This document shows, piece by piece, positions 55,946 through 64,000 of a stretch of DNA of 64,000 nucleotides. This DNA comes from Streptomyces sp. SPB162. GTDB taxonomy: Bacteria > Actinomycetota > Actinomycetes > Streptomycetales > Streptomycetaceae. A model generated the notes under the pieces. That model saw only the letters and a program-made list of their open reading frames with translations, made no database searches and was not told the DNA's origin. Position 1 is the first letter of the stretch. Each line of letters begins with the position of its first letter. The stretch is from contig NZ_JAQFII010000001.1 of NCBI RefSeq assembly GCF_029504575.1, forward strand, positions 2,702,501 to 2,766,500. Direction: 5' to 3'. Both the position numbers and the translations under genes were made by a program.

Positions 55946-56851
55946 ATGACCCAAGCGACTCTCGCCCCGCCGGCCCAGGCGCCGGCCCCGCACCACTCGG
56001 CGGCCGCGGCCAGAAAGACCGCCAAGCGCAAGGACGCACTGCACTGGATCGCCGTGCACTCGCTCGGCATCGCCGCGGCGCTGTTCTTCGTCCTGCCGTT
56101 CGTCTTCGTCTTCCTGACGGCCGTGATGAGCGACAACCAGGCGCTCAGCCGCGACCTGTGGCCGCGCGACTGGCAGTGGAGCAACTTCCGACAGGTCTGG
56201 GACACCCCGGGCTTCCTGACCTGGTGGCGCAACACCCTGGTGTACGCGGTCTCCGGCACGGTGCTGACCATCGTCTCCAGCCTGCCCGTCGCCTACGCGC
56301 TCGCGAAGTTCCGCTTCCGCGGCCGCAACCTGATGATGGTGCTGGTCATCTCGACGATGATGCTGCCGCCGCAGGTCGTCATCATTCCGATGTACCTGTT
56401 CTGGACCCGGCAGATGGGCATGGACGGGACCCTGTACCCGCTCATCATCCCGATGGCGTTCGGTGACGCGTTCACCATCTTCCTGCTGCGCCAGTTCCTG
56501 CTGACGATCCCGAAGGAGTACACGGAGGCCGCCAAGGTCGACGGTTGCGGCGAACTGCGCACGCTCCTCACGGTGATCGTGCCGATGATCAAGCCGGCCA
56601 TCGCCGCCGTGGCGCTGTTCCAGTTCTTCTACTGCTGGAACGACTACTTCGGCCCGCAGATCTACGCCAGCTCCAACTCGGCCGCCTGGACCCTCAGCTA
56701 CGGCCTGGAATCGTTCAAGGGCGCACACCACACCAACTGGAATCTCACGATGGCAGCCACCGTTCTGGTGATGGCGCCCGTGATCGTGGTCTTCTTCTTC
56801 GCCCAAAAGGCCTTCATCGAAGGCGTGACCCTGACTGGAGTCAAGGGATGA
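55946..56851 (+). CDS. Sugar ABC transporter permease (MalG-type)
   Basis: 301 residues with six or so helices and an EAA loop YTEAAKVDGCGELRTLLTVIVP. The N-terminal 30 residues are Ala/Pro-rich and Lys-rich. It follows the MalF-type gene after 6 bp and overlaps the GH4 gene by 4 bp (ATGA). Together with its partner it forms the transmembrane channel. Confidence 0.94.
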   Translation: MTQATLAPPAQAPAPHHSAAAARKTAKRKDALHWIAVHSLGIAAALFFVLPFVFVFLTAVMSDNQALSRDLWPRDWQWSNFRQVWDTPGFLTWWRNTLVYAVSGTVLTIVSSLPVAYALAKFRFRGRNLMMVLVISTMMLPPQVVIIPMYLFWTRQMGMDGTLYPLIIPMAFGDAFTIFLLRQFLLTIPKEYTEAAKVDGCGELRTLLTVIVPMIKPAIAAVALFQFFYCWNDYFGPQIYASSNSAAWTLSYGLESFKGAHHTNWNLTMAATVLVMAPVIVVFFFAQKAFIEGVTLTGVKG

Positions 56852-58110
56852 AACTGGCAGTTGTCGGCGGTGGGTCGACCTACACCCCCGAACTGATCGA
56901 CGGGTTCGCGCGGTTGCGCGACACGCTGCCGATCGAGGAGCTGGTGCTGGTCGATCCGGCCGCCGAGCGCCTCGAGCTCGTCGGCGGACTCGCCCGGCGG
57001 ATCTTCGCCAAGCAGGGACATCCCGGAAAGATCACCACCACCGCGAACCTGGAGGCCGGCGTCGCCGGCGCCGACGCGGTACTGCTCCAGCTGCGCATCG
57101 GCGGACAGGCAGCGCGCAACCAGGACGAGACGTGGCCCCTGGAGTGCGGCTGCGTCGGCCAGGAGACCACCGGGGCCGGCGGCCTCGCGAAGGCGCTGCG
57201 CACCGTCCCGGTCGTGCTCGACATCGCCGAGCGGGTGCGCAGGGCGGCACCCGACGCCTGGATCATCGACTTCACCAACCCCGTCGGCATCGTGACCCGC
57301 GCCCTGCTGCAGGCCGGCCACAAGGCCGTCGGCCTGTGCAACGTCGCGATCGGTTTCCAGCGGAAGTTCGCCGCGTTCCTCGACGTGGCCCCCGACCAGG
57401 TCCACCTGGACCACGTCGGCCTGAACCACCTCACCTGGGAGCGCGGGGTGCGCCTCGGCGGGCCGGGCGGCGAGGACCTGCTGCCCAAGCTGCTCGCCGA
57501 GCACGGCGACGCCATCGCCGAGGACATCCGCCTGCCCCGGGTGATTCTGGACCGGCTCGGCGTCGTCCCCTCGTACTACCTGCGCTACTTCTACGCGCAC
57601 GACGAGGTGGTGCGCGAGCAGAAGATCAAGCCGTCGCGGGCCTCCGAGGTCGCGGCGATGGAGAAGCAGTTGCTGGCGATGTACGGCGACCCGACGCTGG
57701 ACGAGAAGCCCGAGCTGCTCTCGAAGCGCGGCGGCGCCTTCTACTCCGAGGCGGCGGTGGCCCTGGCCTCGTCCCTGCTGCGGAACACCGGCGACATCCA
57801 GGTCGTCAACACGTACAACAACGGGACCCTGCCGTTCCTCCCGGACGACGCGGTGATCGAGGTCCCGGCGACGGTGGACGGAACCGGCACCACGCCGCTG
57901 CCCGTCGCCCCGTTGGACCCGCTGTACGCGGGCCTGATCGCCAACGTCACCGCCTACGAGGACCTGGCGCTCCAGGCCGCCGTCCACGGCGGCCGGGACC
58001 GGGTGTTCAAGGCGCTCCTGTCGCACCCGCTCATCGGCCAGTACGAGTACGCCGAGGCGCTCACCGACCGTCTCGTCGCGCACAACCGGGAGCACCTGGC
58101 GTGGGCCTGA
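56848..58110 (+). CDS. GH4-family 6-phospho-beta-glucosidase-like enzyme
   Basis: 420 residues. GH4 enzymes use NAD and a divalent metal to cleave glycosides by redox elimination. The N-terminal NAD motif is VVGGGSTYTPELIDG. Metal and substrate residues are in DFTNPVGIVT, LCNVAIGFQRK and DHVGLNHLTW. C-terminal domain ends at HREHLAWA-like residues. The enzyme typically needs a 6-phosphorylated substrate, which the neighbouring kinase could supply because the sugar enters by an ABC transporter, not a PTS. The kinase gene overlaps its 3' end by 10 bp. Confidence 0.9.
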   Translation: MKLAVVGGGSTYTPELIDGFARLRDTLPIEELVLVDPAAERLELVGGLARRIFAKQGHPGKITTTANLEAGVAGADAVLLQLRIGGQAARNQDETWPLECGCVGQETTGAGGLAKALRTVPVVLDIAERVRRAAPDAWIIDFTNPVGIVTRALLQAGHKAVGLCNVAIGFQRKFAAFLDVAPDQVHLDHVGLNHLTWERGVRLGGPGGEDLLPKLLAEHGDAIAEDIRLPRVILDRLGVVPSYYLRYFYAHDEVVREQKIKPSRASEVAAMEKQLLAMYGDPTLDEKPELLSKRGGAFYSEAAVALASSLLRNTGDIQVVNTYNNGTLPFLPDDAVIEVPATVDGTGTTPLPVAPLDPLYAGLIANVTAYEDLALQAAVHGGRDRVFKALLSHPLIGQYEYAEALTDRLVAHNREHLAWA

Positions 58111-59099
58111 ACGAACCGCTCGTGCCGGGTGGCGTCCTCGCCATCGACGCGGGCAACAGCAAGACCGACGTGGCGATCGTGGCCGCCGACGGGACGGTGC
58201 TCGGCACCGCCCGCGGCGGCGGCTTCCAGCCGCCGGTCGTCGGTATCGACTCCGCGGTCGCGTCGCTGGCGGCGATCGTCGCCAGTGCCGCGGCCGCCGC
58301 CGGCCTGGCCTTCGGCGACCGCCCGCTGACCGAGCACACCTCGGCCTGTCTGGCCAACGCCGATCTGCCGGTGGAGGAGCAGCAACTGGAGCTGGCGGTG
58401 CACGCCCGGGGCTGGAGCCTGAGCACCCGGGTCGCCAACGACACGTTCGCGATACTGCGGGCCGGGGTCGACGAGCCGCGGGGGGTGGCGGTGGTGTGCG
58501 GCGCGGGGATCAACTGCGTCGGCATGCTGCCGGACGGCAGGACCGCCCGCTTCCCGGCGATCGGCAAGATCTCCGGCGACTGGGGAGGCGGATCGGGTCT
58601 TGCGGAGGAGGCCCTGTTCCACGCCGCCAGAGCCGAGGACGGCCGGGGCGGCCCCACCGAGCTGGCCGCCGCGCTGCCCGCGCACTTCGGTCTCACCTCG
58701 ATGTACGCGCTGATCGAGGCGCTGCACCTGGAGCACATCGCTCCGGCGCGCAAGTACGAGCTGACGCCGGTGCTGTTCCGCACCGCGGACGCGGGGGACG
58801 CGGTGGCGCGGGAGATCGTCAGCCGGCAGGCCGACGAGATCGTCGCGCTGGCGAGCGTGGCGTTGGGGCGGCTGGGGCTACTGGACGAGGAGGTCGACGT
58901 GGTGCTCGGCGGGGGTGTCATGGCGGCGGGGAATCCGACGCTGATGGACGCCATCGCCGCCCGTCTCGCCGGCCGCGCGCCGAAGGCGGTGACGCGTGTG
59001 GTGAGCGCGGCCCCGGTGCTGGGCGCGGCGCTCCTGGGCCTGGACCACGTCGGCGCGGAGTCCGAGATGCACGCCAAGGTGCGCGCGCACTACGCGTAG
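58101..59099 (+). CDS. BadF/BadG-type sugar kinase (N-acetylglucosamine kinase-like)
   Basis: 332 residues from a GTG inside the 3' end of the GH4 gene. The ATPase fold shows the phosphate-1 motif LAIDAGNSKTDVAIV, the phosphate-2 motif VAVVCGAGINCVG, and the adenosine motif VDVVLGGGVMAAGN. ISGDWGGGSGLAEEAL matches N-acetylglucosamine and glucosamine kinases of this family. It probably phosphorylates the imported sugar or its product. Substrate remains inferred. Confidence 0.88.
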   Translation: MGLNEPLVPGGVLAIDAGNSKTDVAIVAADGTVLGTARGGGFQPPVVGIDSAVASLAAIVASAAAAAGLAFGDRPLTEHTSACLANADLPVEEQQLELAVHARGWSLSTRVANDTFAILRAGVDEPRGVAVVCGAGINCVGMLPDGRTARFPAIGKISGDWGGGSGLAEEALFHAARAEDGRGGPTELAAALPAHFGLTSMYALIEALHLEHIAPARKYELTPVLFRTADAGDAVAREIVSRQADEIVALASVALGRLGLLDEEVDVVLGGGVMAAGNPTLMDAIAARLAGRAPKAVTRVVSAAPVLGAALLGLDHVGAESEMHAKVRAHYA

Positions 59100-59111
59100 C
59101 GCCGTCCCGAG

Positions 59112-59148
59112 ACGCCGGACGGGCCCGTTGAGCGGGCCCGTCCGGCGT
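59112..59148 (+). terminator. Terminator of the sugar operon
   Basis: Perfect 16-bp arms (59112-59127 and 59133-59148), 5-base loop, directly after the kinase gene. Confidence 0.85.
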
Positions 59149-59343
59149 TTCGGCGGGCGCCCCGGAACCGAACAGGGGTCCGCGGCGTGATGGGATACGG
59201 GTGACGTTCGTACGGCAGGGCCGCATAGCGGGCAGTTCGCGCAAGATCCACGCAATCCCTAGGTGGATGACACCGCCTACGGCCATACTGCTGGCCATGA
59301 GCTCGACTGCCGTGCGCAGGGGAGTTGTTCCGGGGGAGGATCA

Positions 59344-60814
59344 GTGACACACACGCCGACGGGGAGCGGAACCCCGGCCGCGCTGGGCTACGGCGCCCCG
59401 CCCGCGCCGCACGTTCCCGCACCGCCCGTGAGGCTGCCGGCCGTACCGCCTCCCCCGCTCCCGCCGCCGCCGCGGCGGCGGGCCTGGAGCGAAGGCGTGG
59501 ACCGGCTGCGCGCGGCCGCGACGACGGAGCCCGGCCGGCTGCGGATCATCGGCGCGGCGCTGGCCCTGCTGGTGGTGGCGTTCGGCGCGGTGACGGCGTG
59601 GCAGATCACCGACCGCGCGTCGGCGGCGAGCGACGTGGTCAACCACAGCGCACCGCTGAGTGCCAAGGCCGCGGAGATCTACCGGTCGCTGGCGGACGCG
59701 GACACCACGGCGTCGGGCGGCTTCCTCATCGGCGGGCAGCAGCCGAAGTCCGTCACGGACCGGTACGACACGGATCTGCGGACGGCGTCCCGGCTGATCG
59801 CGGAAGCGGCGGGCAACGCGCAGGGGTCCGCGAAGACCCTGGAGCAGATCTCGCTGCTCAACCAGCAGCTCAAGGGGTACACGGAGGAAGTGGCGCGGGC
59901 CGGCGTCAACAACCGGCAGGGGTTCCCGGTGGGCGGCGCCCATCTGCGGTACGCCAACGAGCTGATGCGGCAGGACGGCGGCCTGCTGGACACCGCCGAC
60001 AAGCTGTACAAGGCGGAGACGGCGCGCCTGGGTGAGGACTACGCCGCCGCGAAGCAACTGCCCTGGGGGGCCTGGGCGCTGGGGGTGGTCGCGCTCGGCG
60101 CGCTGCTGTGGGCGCAGCGCCGCTCGTACCGCCGTACCAACCGGGTCTTCAACCAGGGGATGCTGGCGGCGAGCGCCGCTTCCGTGGTGGTCCTGCTGTG
60201 GTCGGTGGTGGGCCACACGGTCGCGGCCTCGCAGCTCGACGCCTCGTACGATCACGGGGCGAAGTCCCTGCAGGTGCTCAACACCCGCCCGGATCGGCGT
60301 CCTGCAGGCGCGCGGGGACGAGAACCTGACGCTGGTGGCCCGCGGTTCGGGCGCGTCGTACGAGACCAACTTCCAGGGCGGCATGTCGACCCTGGCGGGC
60401 CAGGACCCCCAAGGGGTCGGCGGCGAGATGGCGCAGGCCCTGGCCCTCGCGGACGACGAGGCGGGCCGCGGCCCGGTCAATGACGCGATCAAGGGCGTGC
60501 AGGCCTGGCGGGGCCGGCACACGGCGGCGCGCGCCAGCGACAACGGGGGCAACTACGCGGACGCCGTCGCCCAGGTGATCGGCGGCAAGAACCAGCGGGG
60601 CGAGGTGGTCACCGCGACCACCGGCCAGTGCTTCGACGTGGTGGACGCCAGCCTGCGCAAGGCCGTCGACCACGAGCAGCAGGAATTCGTACAGGCCGCG
60701 AACGACGGCCGTGGGGCGCTGACCGGGCTCCCGGCGGGCGCCGCTCTGCTGGCCGTGCTGGCGGCGGTCGGCGCCGCACTCGGCATCGGGCGCCGGCTGT
60801 CGGAGTACCGGTGA
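59344..60814 (+). pseudogene. glnX: GlnX-like membrane protein with a single-base frameshift
   Basis: Starts at a GTG with GGGGAGGA upstream, encoding MTHTPTGSGTPAALG and a Pro-rich tail. Helices are at about residues 65-85, with two more near 240-290 and one at the C-terminus. The first frame reads QVLNT and is broken near 60285; removing one C from the CCC at 60284-60286 restores ARIGVLQARGDENLTLV through GIGRRLSEYR. An extracytoplasmic loop between helices fits the GlnX sensor that works with GlnH and PknG in mycobacteria. The intact remainder suggests a very recent mutation or an assembly error. Confidence 0.8.
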
Positions 60815-60852
60815 CCGGCGTGACCGGCCAGGCCGGTGGAGGGAAGCGGACC

Positions 60853-61860
60853 ATGGGCGAGGACATGCCGCGGACGCGGCGGACGCGCCGCAGCTGGCGC
60901 GGGTGGGGCGGGGTCGCGGGGATGGCGGCGGCCTGCGCGCTGGTCGTCACCGCGGTGGCGGTCCCGCTGCGTGGTACCGGCGCGGCGGACGAGGGGCGAC
61001 CGTCGGTCCCCGGGGGCGTCCTGAGCGCCCAGTACGCCTCCACCGAGGACACCTGCGAGCACCCGGAGGCCAGCGGTCAGCGGCCGTCGACGGTGGACGG
61101 TGCCGCGGTCCGGCGGATCAAGGAGCACGGCAAGCTCGTCGTCGGCGTGGACCAGAACAGCTACCTGTGGGGCTTCCGCGATCCGGCCACCGGGCAGATC
61201 ACCGGTTTCGACATCGACCTGGTGCGTGCCATAGCGAAGGACATCCTCGGCGACCCGGAGAAGGTCCAGTACCTGACGGTGCCGACCGACCAGCGCATCC
61301 CGATGATCAAGGCGGGGAAGGTGGACATGGTGGTGCGCACCATGACCATCAACTGCTCGCGGCTGAAGGACGTGGCGTTCTCCACCGCGTACTTCGAGGC
61401 CGGGCAGCAGCTCCTCGTCCCGCTGGCGGGCACCTCGGTCACCGGGTTCGACAGCTCGCTGAACGGCCGGACGGTCTGCACGGCGAAGGGCTCCACGGGT
61501 GAGGCCAAGCTGAAGGAGGAGTCGCACGGCGCGAAGGTCGTCCTCGTACCGAACCAGCTGGACTGCCTGGTGCGGCTGCAGCTGAACCTGGTGGACGCGG
61601 TGTTCACCGACAACGCCCTGGCGGCCGGGCAGGCCGCGCAGGACCCGTCGGTCCACCTCATCGGCCAGAAGGTCACCTCGGAGCCGTACGGCGTGGCGAT
61701 GAACCTCGAGGACACCGATCTGGTGGCCCGCGTCAACAAGGTGCTGGAGGATTACCGCAGCGGCGGCGTCAACAGCCCGTGGATGCAGGCGTACCGTCAC
61801 TGGCTGGCCGCCAAGCTGCCGGACGTGACGGGCCCGCCCGCGCCGCTCTACAAGGACTGA
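60853..61860 (+). CDS. glnH: GlnH-type amino-acid-binding protein (SBP family 3)
   Basis: 335 residues from an ATG with GGAGGGA upstream; an in-frame GTG at 60811 overlapping the previous stop is also possible. An N-terminal hydrophobic anchor (about 17-37) precedes a family 3 solute-binding domain: GKLVVGVDQNSYLWGFRDP and GFDIDLVRAIAKDIL. Relatives bind glutamate and aspartate outside the membrane and signal through GlnX to PknG rather than feeding a transporter. No ABC permease genes follow, which supports the signalling role. Confidence 0.9.
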   Translation: MGEDMPRTRRTRRSWRGWGGVAGMAAACALVVTAVAVPLRGTGAADEGRPSVPGGVLSAQYASTEDTCEHPEASGQRPSTVDGAAVRRIKEHGKLVVGVDQNSYLWGFRDPATGQITGFDIDLVRAIAKDILGDPEKVQYLTVPTDQRIPMIKAGKVDMVVRTMTINCSRLKDVAFSTAYFEAGQQLLVPLAGTSVTGFDSSLNGRTVCTAKGSTGEAKLKEESHGAKVVLVPNQLDCLVRLQLNLVDAVFTDNALAAGQAAQDPSVHLIGQKVTSEPYGVAMNLEDTDLVARVNKVLEDYRSGGVNSPWMQAYRHWLAAKLPDVTGPPAPLYKD

Positions 61861-61942
61861 GCCACCGGGGTCGGTCCGCGGGGACCGGCACCGCCAGAAT
61901 GAGCTCCGCGCACGACGTGCCGGCTACGGGAGAGAAGGTTCG

Positions 61943-63235
61943 ATGGCGGAGGGGGCACCATCCGGGCCGGTGATGGGCCGGGAGGAGGTGGACCGTGCTC
62001 TGGCGCGGCTCGGCGCGGACCACGAGGCGATCGAGTCCTCGCTGCTCGCCTTGCAGGACCACTCCGGCCGCCGGCTGCTCGAGGGTGCCGAACTGACCGG
62101 CGTCACGAAGGAGCGCTGGGCGCGGACGGATTCGGCGATCACGCTGCTGTGGTCGCACTTCGAGGCGTACACCGCGGCTCTGAACACCGCGCGCGAGCTG
62201 CGGGGCCGCCGCCGCTGGCCCACCCAGACGGATCTGAACGCGCTCACCGAACTGCTGCGCGGCAACGGCGTCTCGGTGTCGGGCGCCGCGGTCCCGGACG
62301 CGGCGCGCAGCCTGACGGGCCCCGCCGTGCTCACCGAGCGGTTCAGCCTGGAGCAGCTGCTGGACCGGATGAACGGCTGGTACGAGCAGGCCATGGCGAT
62401 GGTCGCCGCCGCCGACTCCGTCTGGTCCGCGCTGCCCGCCCGCATCGACCTGCTCGCGGCGGACGTCCAGCGCGTCCGGTCGCTGGCGCACTCGGTGGGG
62501 GTGCGCCCCGGCACCCACCCTTCGGGGGACGAGCTGGAGCGGCTCATCGAGGACCTGACGGTGCTGCGCGCGCAGGTGGTCTCCGACCCGCTGGCGTTCT
62601 GGCTGCCGGAGCCGAAGCCGGGGCGGGCGGACACCACCCGCTACGAGCAGGCCGGGCGCCGGCTGGAGGAGCTGCGCCGCGAGGTCGACGCCGTGCTGCA
62701 CGTGCGCGACGACGCCGACCAGCGGCTGCTGCACCTGCGGGACGTGCTCTCCCGGGCGGACCGGACGCTCACCGAGGCGCGCAGCGCGCGCGTCGAGGTG
62801 CTGGCGAAGATCGCGGCGTCGGAGGTGCCGGCGGTCAGCGGCCCCGCGTCGGCGCTGCACGAGCGCCTCGCGGCGGCCGACGAGTACCACAGGACCGGCC
62901 AGTGGCACCGGTTGTCGCCGCTGCTGGACGGTCTGGAGCAGCACGCGGAGGACGAGTTGCTGCGGGCGCGGGAGTCCCTGACGGCGGTGACGGCGCCACT
63001 CGCGGTCCGCGCCGAGCTGCGCGGGCGGCTGGACGCGTACCGGGCGAAGGTGGCGCGGCACGGTATGGCGGAGGACCCGCTGCTGATCGAGCGGTACGAC
63101 CAGGCGCGCCGCATGTTGTGGAGCGCGCCGTGCGATCTGCGGGCCGCGGAGTCGACGGTGCTGCGCTACCAGCAGGCGGTGGCGGAGACCTTGGGTCCGC
63201 GCCAGTCCCAACCCGCGGACAGGCGGGACCACTGA
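61943..63235 (+). CDS. Coiled-coil protein of the pknG operon
   Basis: 430 residues, soluble, no signal peptide or membrane segment. Long amphipathic helices dominate (for example DELERLIEDLTVLRAQVV, and RRLEELRREVDAVLHVRDDA), predicting coiled coils. I recognise no catalytic motif. It lies between glnH and pknG in the same direction with gaps of about 82 bp on each side, so it is probably cotranscribed. It may be a scaffold or a PknG target, but that is inference from position. Confidence 0.82.
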   Translation: MAEGAPSGPVMGREEVDRALARLGADHEAIESSLLALQDHSGRRLLEGAELTGVTKERWARTDSAITLLWSHFEAYTAALNTARELRGRRRWPTQTDLNALTELLRGNGVSVSGAAVPDAARSLTGPAVLTERFSLEQLLDRMNGWYEQAMAMVAAADSVWSALPARIDLLAADVQRVRSLAHSVGVRPGTHPSGDELERLIEDLTVLRAQVVSDPLAFWLPEPKPGRADTTRYEQAGRRLEELRREVDAVLHVRDDADQRLLHLRDVLSRADRTLTEARSARVEVLAKIAASEVPAVSGPASALHERLAAADEYHRTGQWHRLSPLLDGLEQHAEDELLRARESLTAVTAPLAVRAELRGRLDAYRAKVARHGMAEDPLLIERYDQARRMLWSAPCDLRAAESTVLRYQQAVAETLGPRQSQPADRRDH

Positions 63236-63302
63236 TGCGGGACCATCGGACCACGGGATCACCAAAGAGGGCTGGAAGGCCGTCGGACGGCCGCACGAGT
63301 GA

Positions 63303-64000
<698 letters not shown>

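Overview
The window is a high-GC actinobacterial chromosome segment, almost certainly from a Streptomyces. Third codon positions are strongly G/C biased. The gene order valS, clpX, clpP2, clpP1, tig, then rpiB, sodF, pepN, malQ and a pknG operon is one I recall from the conserved core of Streptomyces chromosomes. There are no rRNA genes and no CRISPR array. The only mobile-element trace is a small decayed element.

Layout. (1) 50-9131: valyl-tRNA synthetase, two tandem Pro/Gln/Tyr/Gly-rich membrane proteins, and the Clp protease set (clpX, clpP2, clpP1) with trigger factor; a ClgR-type box lies upstream of clpP1. (2) 9325-12039: tRNA-Pro(TGG) and tRNA-Gly(TCC), followed by a decayed integrative element bounded by 31-bp direct repeats of the tRNA-Gly 3' end. 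It keeps a truncated tyrosine integrase, two orphan genes and a 47-codon membrane-protein gene that has its own terminator. (3) 12068-24174: ArsC-like protein, secreted FG-GAP repeat protein, Lrp regulator divergent from an asparaginase, PP2C phosphatase, Eis-like acetyltransferase, Nei/Fpg glycosylase, RpiB, two paralogous amino-acid permeases and BioY. (4) 24215-39687: Nur-box-controlled sodF, a VOC protein, a mycothiol-type nitroreductase, two aminopeptidase N paralogues, an AbiEi/nuclease-like protein, a large subtilisin-like protease, and a MacB/FtsX-type ABC exporter. (5) 39845-45656: methyltransferase, a roughly 500-bp inverted-repeat region, a WhiJ/BldB/AbaA-type triad (XRE regulator, DUF397, HATPase), an EamA transporter, a frameshifted MFS transporter and its divergent MarR regulator. 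(6) 45771-52040: small membrane protein, MalQ, amidase, HNH nuclease, MscS channel. (7) 52229-59148: sugar operon with ROK regulator, ABC binding protein, two permeases, GH4 glycosidase and a BadF-type kinase, closed by a strong terminator. (8) 59344-64000: glnX (frameshifted), glnH, a coiled-coil gene and pknG, which runs off the window. In relatives this module senses extracellular amino acids and controls glutamate metabolism.

How the genes work together: the Clp genes and trigger factor handle protein quality control. The extracellular protease, two PepN enzymes and two amino-acid permeases fit peptide and amino-acid scavenging. The sugar operon imports a glycoside, phosphorylates it and hydrolyses it, probably using an ATPase encoded elsewhere. 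Two probable single-base frameshifts (near 44125 and 60285) may be real mutations or assembly errors. I found no clearly unprecedented multi-gene system. The best leads are the decayed tRNA-Gly element with its overlooked small gene, the extra coiled-coil member of the PknG operon, and the 40.6-41.1 kb inverted repeat.
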